Shown: positions 5,774 through 10,167 of the stretch, in pieces | Layout of the letters: the number at the start of each line of letters is the position of its first letter | Numbering within the stretch: the first letter of the stretch is position 1 | Assembly: GCA_046313675.1 (NCBI GenBank) | Contig: JBKBXU010000159.1 | Coordinates: forward strand, 1-10,167 | Length of the DNA stretch: 10,167 nt | From: JBKBXU01 sp046313675 | GTDB lineage: Bacteria > Bacteroidota > Bacteroidia > Cytophagales > Cytophagaceae | Direction: 5' to 3' | Program-made: the position numbers and the translations under genes | Notes under the pieces: model-generated | The model's input: only the letters and a program-made list of their open reading frames with translations | Database searches by the model: none | What the model was told of the DNA's origin: nothing

Positions 5774-7216
5774 ATGAAACAACTCAGAAACATCTACATC
5801 CTTCTTATCTCGGCACCCATTTTTATTTTTGGATGCAGCCGCAGCCCGTATGCCTCACATTCAGAGTACGATGATATGTATTTCTCAAGCAGAGATCGTC
5901 AAAAGGCTAGATATGATAACAGCAGGCAACAGCAACAGCCACAGCAACAGAATAATAATAACTATTATTCCGGTGCGGGCAATAACACAAACTCCAGAAC
6001 CGCAAATCCAGAATACTATGAGGATAATACCAATCCGAATGCGGAATATTCAGAGTACGACTATGAGTCCAAATCATATTCTACCGATGGCGGCAATACC
6101 TACATTACTAATAACTATAATGGGTATGACCCAAGCTTTAACATGGCTACCAGCCCGTTTTTAGGCTCAACCACTGTTTTTATGGGGAGTCCCCTAATGT
6201 GGGCAACTCCGTGGCATGATCCATTTTATAATCCCTGGTGGTACAGGCCTCGTTTTTCCATGGGCTTTGGCATGGGTTATAGAATGGGATTCGGCATGGG
6301 CATGGGCATGGGAATGGGTTGGGGAATGCCGTATAACCCATGGTATGGCGGAATGTATGGCGGATTTTACGATCCTTTCTGGGGTCCCAGATGGGGATGG
6401 GGAGGTATGGGCGGATGGGGTATGCCTATGTATGGAATGGGAATGTATGGTGGAGGAATGTATGGCGGAGGCATGTTTAACAATTACGGCAATATATATT
6501 ATGGTGGAGCAACTACCTCCAGGCAAAGAACAGGTATTCCAAGAACCAACAGGGCTTCTTATGTAAATAGTGCTACAGCCAATGGCCGTACCACAAGAAC
6601 GCAACAAAATAGCGGTGCGAATGTTAATAGACGTGCAGAGAACAACCGCTATAATGATGGGGCAAGAACCAGAGATACATACAGCAGTCCAAATACCAGG
6701 TCCGGCAGAGATTACAACTACAACAGCCGAAGCCAGGGAACAAGGCCAAACTCTGGTGGAGCAACTACGCGTCCTGGCAATGCCCCAGGCAATCGGGATC
6801 AAAATTATAGTGGAGCAACAAGGCCATCCGGTCCTGCAGGAAGAGGTCAGGCGCCAAATGCCCGACCTGCTCCTCAAACAAGACCGGCTCCAGGGCCAAG
6901 GCAGGGAGCCCCTGCTCCACAGAGCAGGCCGGCACCACAAACAAGGCCTGCACCACAAAGGCAGAACGCTCCGTCAAGAAGCCCGAGCTATTCTGCACCA
7001 GCACCCAGGCAAAGTGCCCCAAGCAGAAGTCCTAGTTACTCTGCCCCGGCACCAAGACAAAGTGCACCAAGCAGGAGCCCTAGCTACTCTGCACCAAGCA
7101 GAAGCCCGAGCTACTCTGCCCCAAGCAGGTCTAGCAGTCCAAGCTACTCCTCTCCGAGTCCTAGCAGAGGCGGAGGCGGTGGCGGAGGAGGCGGCAGAGC
7201 TCCAATGAGACGTTAG
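5774..7216 (+). CDS. Low-complexity lipoprotein with Met/Gly/Trp-rich and Arg/Pro/Ser repeat regions
   Basis: I do not recognise a family for this 480-residue protein. A signal peptide ending in the lipobox IFGC makes C21 the likely lipidated residue; Ser at +2 and Arg at +3 leave the final membrane open. Segments follow in order: a polar Tyr/Asn/Gln-rich part (22-125, with QQQQPQQQNNNN); an aromatic Met/Gly/Trp-rich part (about 137-245, 16 Met between 163 and 234); a basic Arg/Asn/Gly part (247-360); RPAPQT-type and 16-residue APSRSPSYSAPAPRQS repeats (364-459); and a final run of nine glycines before RAPMRR. No globular domain is evident, so it is probably largely disordered or a structural surface material. 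The ATG at 5774 fits the signal peptide. A tiny five-codon ORF (ATG at 5763) overlaps it as ATGA. The FadL-type gene follows 23 bp later, suggesting an operon and a joint envelope role. Confidence 0.88.
   Translation: MKQLRNIYILLISAPIFIFGCSRSPYASHSEYDDMYFSSRDRQKARYDNSRQQQQPQQQNNNNYYSGAGNNTNSRTANPEYYEDNTNPNAEYSEYDYESKSYSTDGGNTYITNNYNGYDPSFNMATSPFLGSTTVFMGSPLMWATPWHDPFYNPWWYRPRFSMGFGMGYRMGFGMGMGMGMGWGMPYNPWYGGMYGGFYDPFWGPRWGWGGMGGWGMPMYGMGMYGGGMYGGGMFNNYGNIYYGGATTSRQRTGIPRTNRASYVNSATANGRTTRTQQNSGANVNRRAENNRYNDGARTRDTYSSPNTRSGRDYNYNSRSQGTRPNSGGATTRPGNAPGNRDQNYSGATRPSGPAGRGQAPNARPAPQTRPAPGPRQGAPAPQSRPAPQTRPAPQRQNAPSRSPSYSAPAPRQSAPSRSPSYSAPAPRQSAPSRSPSYSAPSRSPSYSAPSRSSSPSYSSPSPSRGGGGGGGGGRAPMRR
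6260..6475 (+). repeat. Met-Gly-rich coding tract in the lipoprotein gene
   Basis: Codons for residues 163-234 repeat GGCATG/GGAATG/TATGG-like units (for example MGMGMGMG at 175-182 and MYGGGMYGGGM at 224-234). The tract encodes 16 methionines and many glycines, tryptophans and tyrosines, and almost no charged residues. Methionine-rich segments elsewhere bind copper or silver or form sticky assemblies, but neither is shown here. Confidence 0.7.
6968..7150 (+). repeat. 16-residue coding repeats in the lipoprotein gene
   Basis: Two full 48-bp units (6968-7015 and 7016-7063) each encode APSRSPSYSAPAPRQS. They are followed by two 27-bp half units encoding APSRSPSYS (7064-7090 and 7091-7117) and a diverged copy, APSRSSSPSYS (7118-7150). 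The two full units are identical in protein but use different codons at 11 of 16 positions, including TCA versus AGC for one serine. The copies are therefore not recent DNA duplications. Confidence 0.85.
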
Positions 7217-7239
7217 GTTTTAAAAAGATAGATACGTAA

Positions 7240-8757
7240 ATGAGTAATTTTTTAAAGATTTTTTTAAGCGCATTAACAGTCTGTTTTATCTCTTACTCCG
7301 GAGCAAATGGACAACAGGTTCACCCGGATGCATTCGGATACTACCATGAAGCGCTAAAATACTCCAGAACAACCTTTGGTGGATCGGCCAGGTATATGGG
7401 CCTGGCCGGAGCCGCCACTGCATTGGGTGGCGACATGGGCTCTGTCCATGTAAACCCTGCCGGACTGGGCTTATACCGCCGGTCAGAGGTAAGCTTCAGC
7501 CCCGGACTGAATTTCGCCAATAGTAGAACCAATTTCCTCAATACTACCACCCCGGATAACCGGCAAAATTTAAATGTAGGAAATTTTGGCGTCGTTTTCT
7601 CTGATGTCAAAGACGACATAGAACCCGGTGCATGGAGGGGAGGCTCTTTCGGAATCAGCTTTACCAGGACAAATAACTTTAATAACCAGTTTACTGCAGC
7701 AGGAGTGAACCCTAGAAACTCTATGACGGATTATTTTGCTCAGATTTCCCAAGGGTTCCACTTTGACCAGGATATATTTTTCCCCCCGGAAGACCTTATT
7801 GATCTTGCTGTTTTATCAAATACATTGTTTCCTGATGTTTCAGGACGTTTTTATACACCTGTGAACAGGGGTTTTCCTTCAAGGCAGGAAGAAATTATAA
7901 CAGAACGAGGAGGACAATTCCAGTGGGATATTTCTTACGGAGGCAATTTCAACGACCAATTCTATATTGGAGCCTCAATGGGAATTACAAGAATCAGAAA
8001 TATTACAGAAAGAACCTTCCGAGAAACTGTTCTTTATGATTTTGACGATCCAAGAGATTTAATAGATCTTGAAGTCTACGATTACTTTGAATCACGAGGT
8101 ACCGGAGTAAATTTTACATTAGGAACGATCTACAGGCCCTCTGACATTATCCGCTTTGGCTTGACGCTTGAAACCCCTACCTGGTATGCTGTTACGGATC
8201 AATATTTGTATTATGCAAGATCAAGGTTTGAGGAGACGCAATATAATTTTGAAGGAGAGACTCCCCTTTCTTCTTACAGATATAATTTAAATACACCGTT
8301 GAGGCTTACGGGTGGTGCTGCATTTTTTCTTGGAAGAAGCGGGTTCATAAGTGCAGATATTGCCTATGTTGACTATTCCGCTGCCACTGTCAGAGAGCCA
8401 GGGGCAACGATCAATCAACTGAGAGGTGATAACCTAACCATACAATCGCTTTATCGCCCAACAATAAATGTAAATCTTGGAGCAGAGCAACGCTTTGATA
8501 TTTACCGACTAAGGGTAGGGTTTGCGACACTTGGAAATCCTTATCGTCCGGACGCAAGCGATATAAGACACACTGTTTACAACTTTACACTAGGTGCAGG
8601 AATCAGAATGCCGGACTATTATGTGGACTTTGCCTTGATTAATACCCGGTTTAACAGCAGTTACGCTCCTTATAGTTTGGCAGACGGCACACAACCGGTG
8701 GCAACAATTAGGAACAGTAACACCAACGCCATGATTTCCTTTGGCTTATTCTTTTAG
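7240..8757 (+). CDS. FadL/OmpP1-family outer-membrane transport protein
   Basis: This 505-residue protein begins with a signal peptide (about 1-24, ending GANG before QQ). It then has the typical start of FadL/OmpP1/TodX-type barrels: FGGSARYMGLAGAATALGGDMGSVHVNPAGLGLY (46-79), where the NPAGL motif is the family hallmark. The rest alternates hydrophobic and polar residues as expected of a 14-strand beta barrel, and it ends in Phe (SFGLFF), the usual signal for outer-membrane insertion. Relatives take up long-chain fatty acids or other hydrophobic compounds across the outer membrane; the substrate here cannot be told. The start ATG at 7240 lies 23 bp after the lipoprotein stop, so the two are probably co-transcribed. 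No clear hairpin terminator follows; a 23-bp tandem duplication begins at the stop codon. Confidence 0.9.
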   Translation: MSNFLKIFLSALTVCFISYSGANGQQVHPDAFGYYHEALKYSRTTFGGSARYMGLAGAATALGGDMGSVHVNPAGLGLYRRSEVSFSPGLNFANSRTNFLNTTTPDNRQNLNVGNFGVVFSDVKDDIEPGAWRGGSFGISFTRTNNFNNQFTAAGVNPRNSMTDYFAQISQGFHFDQDIFFPPEDLIDLAVLSNTLFPDVSGRFYTPVNRGFPSRQEEIITERGGQFQWDISYGGNFNDQFYIGASMGITRIRNITERTFRETVLYDFDDPRDLIDLEVYDYFESRGTGVNFTLGTIYRPSDIIRFGLTLETPTWYAVTDQYLYYARSRFEETQYNFEGETPLSSYRYNLNTPLRLTGGAAFFLGRSGFISADIAYVDYSAATVREPGATINQLRGDNLTIQSLYRPTINVNLGAEQRFDIYRLRVGFATLGNPYRPDASDIRHTVYNFTLGAGIRMPDYYVDFALINTRFNSSYAPYSLADGTQPVATIRNSNTNAMISFGLFF

Positions 8758-8800
8758 AATTATTTAAAGACAAAATTTAGAATTATTTAAAGACAAAATT
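8753..8800 (+). repeat. 23-bp tandem duplication at the end of the FadL-type gene
   Basis: Two perfect copies of a 23-base unit (8753-8775 and 8776-8798), plus two further matching bases, lie head to tail. The unit begins TTTAGAATTATTTAAAGACA. The first copy contains the last Phe codon and the TAG stop; the second is non-coding. The identity of the copies suggests a recent duplication by replication slippage, or a functional pair of sites. Confidence 0.9.
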
Positions 8801-8819
8801 GGAATCCTATGGCTTTTTT

Positions 8820-8849
8820 TTGTGTAATTACGTATATTGCATAAAATGG
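8820..8849 (+). promoter_or_regulatory. Candidate promoter for the thioredoxin gene
   Basis: TTG at 8820-8822 is followed after exactly 19 bases by TAAAATGG at 8842-8849. The spacing fits the Bacteroidota -33/-7 arrangement, but the -7 box matches TAnnTTTG only in part: the TA, one T and the final G. If used, the leader would be very short, with the start codon at 8860. Confidence 0.3.
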
Positions 8850-8859
8850 GCATAATCAA

Positions 8860-9768
8860 GTGAAAAAAACCACATATATAAAATTACTATTTTTAAGCCT
8901 TTTAATCTTTTCAACACTTTCGGCATCCGCCCATATTGTTAAGATAGAAATAAAGGTGGGCGAACTTGCTCCTGATTTTACCATCCAAGATCCGGATGGC
9001 AAAGAGATCAGACTATCTTCTTTAAGAGGTAAAGTCGTTCTTCTGGATTTCTGGGCATCATGGTGCATGCCGTGCAGAGAAGCCAATCCTGAACTTGTTA
9101 ATATCTATAATAATTTCCATAAACTCGGTTTCGACATTTTTAGTGTTTCCCTTGATTCCAAAAAAGAACCTTGGGTTAGGGCCATTAAAAATGATAAACT
9201 TGTCTGGCCTAATCATGGCAGTGACTTAAAGGGATGGGATAGCCGAATTTGCCAAATGTACGGTGTTGAATCGATTCCTTCAGGTTTTCTTATTAATGAG
9301 GAGGGGTATATAATAGGAAAGGATATGGATGATTATGCCGTAGAAAAGAAACTAAAACAACTTTTTTACGAACAGGTCAATGTTTATCCTAAAACTGCCG
9401 CATCTAAACTATATTTCACCGGGAAAACCAAATTCCAGATTGAGGATCAAAAGGGAAATATCCTGTTGAAAGGCAAAGGGGAGGAAATTGACATAACCGA
9501 TCTTACCCAGGGAGAGTATACAATTAAATATGATAATAAGACTGAAAAATTCACCAAAAGAAACCTGAATCAGCCTTATGTAACCTTTTTTCCGGTAAAT
9601 GTTACAGATAAAATAACCATGTCAAGAGATGCTGACTACGAAGTTTATAATGGCAGAGGAAAAATCATCAAGAATGGAACGAAAAGCATTATTGAGCTTT
9701 CCGACTTACCCACCGGAGTGTTCTATCTAAACATAGAAGGTGAAATTCATAAGTTTTTTAAACGTTAG
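8860..9768 (+). CDS. Exported TlpA-like thioredoxin with two T9SS sorting-domain-like modules
   Basis: This 302-residue protein starts at GTG with a signal peptide (about 1-24, cleavage after SASA). A TlpA/ResA-type thioredoxin domain (about 32-170) carries the active site WCMPC at 68-72, FWASW before it and the cis-proline in SIPSG at 140. It should reduce or isomerise disulfides outside the cytoplasm. Residues 175-234 and 243-302 are two 60-residue modules that align without gaps: 13 identities, a shared xGxI core, D-L-x-x-G and a terminal FxKR. Each follows the pattern of type A T9SS C-terminal domains (YP near the start, a Gly turn, an IDITDLTQGEYTI-like strand pair, a basic end). The first begins VYPKTAASKLYF. 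The protein may thus be exported and surface-attached by T9SS. It follows the FadL-type gene by 102 bp, and its end overlaps the convergent shikimate kinase gene by 11 bp. Confidence 0.88.
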   Translation: MKKTTYIKLLFLSLLIFSTLSASAHIVKIEIKVGELAPDFTIQDPDGKEIRLSSLRGKVVLLDFWASWCMPCREANPELVNIYNNFHKLGFDIFSVSLDSKKEPWVRAIKNDKLVWPNHGSDLKGWDSRICQMYGVESIPSGFLINEEGYIIGKDMDDYAVEKKLKQLFYEQVNVYPKTAASKLYFTGKTKFQIEDQKGNILLKGKGEEIDITDLTQGEYTIKYDNKTEKFTKRNLNQPYVTFFPVNVTDKITMSRDADYEVYNGRGKIIKNGTKSIIELSDLPTGVFYLNIEGEIHKFFKR

Positions 9769-10167
9769 GCAACTGCTGTAACAAATCTTTTGCCTGAATA
9801 TAATTTCCTCTAATCGTTATGCTTGCCTGTCCATAAAAAGGAATTCGTTCTTCATACTTCCCTTTTAAAAAGCTTAGAATCTCTTCTCTGGTCTTACCTT
9901 TTGTCATTGGACGATTTTGGTTACCGGAAGCTATTAACCTTTCGCATATATCCTCAACAGGGACATCCAGAAAAATACTTTGACCAGAAAGGTTAATAAT
10001 TGTCATATTATCAAAAAAACAAGGAAGGCCTCCACCAGTTGAGACTATCACATTATCCTTCTGAGTAATTTCTTCAAGAACATTTCTTTCAACAGTCCTG
10101 AAATATTCCTCTCCATTTTTTCCAAAGATTTCTTCAATTGAAGAGTTTTCTCTGAGAACAATCTCCT
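9758..10167 (-). CDS. aroK: Shikimate kinase, C-terminal part (partial)
   Basis: The frame is open from the window edge (first full codon at 10165) to a TAA at 9758-9760, giving 135 residues; the N-terminus with the ATP-binding P-loop lies outside. The visible part has SIEEIFGKNGEEYFRTVE (the shikimate-binding region with the conserved FR..E), STGGG, the lid segment NRPMTKG and a final RIPFYGQAS, all typical of shikimate kinases. The enzyme phosphorylates shikimate at the 3-hydroxyl with ATP in the chorismate pathway to aromatic amino acids. A GTG at 10051 is an internal valine codon, not the start, because the conserved FRTVE region lies upstream of it. The gene is convergent with and overlaps the thioredoxin gene, and no terminator is visible between them. 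The choice of aroK over aroL as symbol is by convention. Confidence 0.93.
   Translation of the reverse strand, partial: EIVLRENSSIEEIFGKNGEEYFRTVERNVLEEITQKDNVIVSTGGGLPCFFDNMTIINLSGQSIFLDVPVEDICERLIASGNQNRPMTKGKTREEILSFLKGKYEERIPFYGQASITIRGNYIQAKDLLQQLPNV

Noticed and set aside
6194..6958. A 254-codon open frame on the minus strand within the lipoprotein gene
   Set aside because: It is antisense to a clear lipoprotein gene and rich in Ser/His/Ile/Cys, as expected from reading Gly/Met/Ala/Pro codons backwards. The biased codons of the repeats keep several frames open.
6570..7208. A 212-codon plus-strand frame overlapping the lipoprotein repeats
   Set aside because: It is a shifted reading of the Pro/Arg/Ser repeats, with no signal or domain. 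The lipoprotein frame has a signal peptide and lipobox.
8801..8822. Possible terminator after the FadL-type gene (T8 run at 8814-8821)
   Set aside because: No stable stem precedes the T-run. GGAATCC is only a three-base palindrome.

Overview
The window looks like a chromosomal housekeeping region of a Bacteroidota bacterium, probably from the Cytophagales or a near relative. The supporting signs are an atpD-atpC pair with a very short epsilon subunit, a prolyl-tRNA synthetase of the short archaeal/eukaryote-like type, a FadL/OmpP1-type outer-membrane protein, C-terminal modules resembling type IX secretion (T9SS) sorting domains, starts mostly without Shine-Dalgarno sequences, and several TAnnTTTG-like promoter elements. 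No rRNA, tRNA, CRISPR array, insertion sequence or prophage gene is visible, and no gene-free stretch exceeds about 160 bases.

Layout. At the left edge the end of atpD (F1 beta) is followed by atpC (epsilon), with a perfect 9-bp hairpin between them. A bidirectional terminator separates atpC from a convergent minus-strand cluster, panB - RluA-type pseudouridine synthase - DUF6787-like membrane protein (2435 down to 528). A short intergenic region then leads to a plus-strand hypothetical membrane-anchored or secreted protein (2567-3079). A second bidirectional terminator follows, and then two minus-strand genes, proS (4136-5611) and floA (3112-4089).

From the AT-rich divergent region at 5612-5773, which holds two related dyads, a plus-strand pair runs rightward. 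It comprises a low-complexity lipoprotein (Asn/Gln-rich, then Met/Gly/Trp-rich, then Arg/Pro/Ser repeats, then a Gly run) and, 23 bp later, a FadL-type outer-membrane channel. Downstream of a 23-bp tandem duplication lies an exported TlpA-like thioredoxin with two consecutive 60-residue modules resembling T9SS sorting domains. It overlaps by 11 bp the end of a convergent shikimate kinase gene that runs off the right edge.

How they work together. Most genes are independent core functions: ATP synthesis, pantothenate/CoA synthesis, RNA modification, tRNA charging, membrane organisation and aromatic amino-acid synthesis. The 5774-9768 block is the accessory-like, cell-envelope part. A lipoprotein, a beta-barrel channel and an exported thiol-disulfide oxidoreductase lie head to tail, and the first two probably share a transcript. 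The best candidates for undescribed biology are the low-complexity lipoprotein next to the FadL channel and the thioredoxin with duplicated sorting-domain-like modules.
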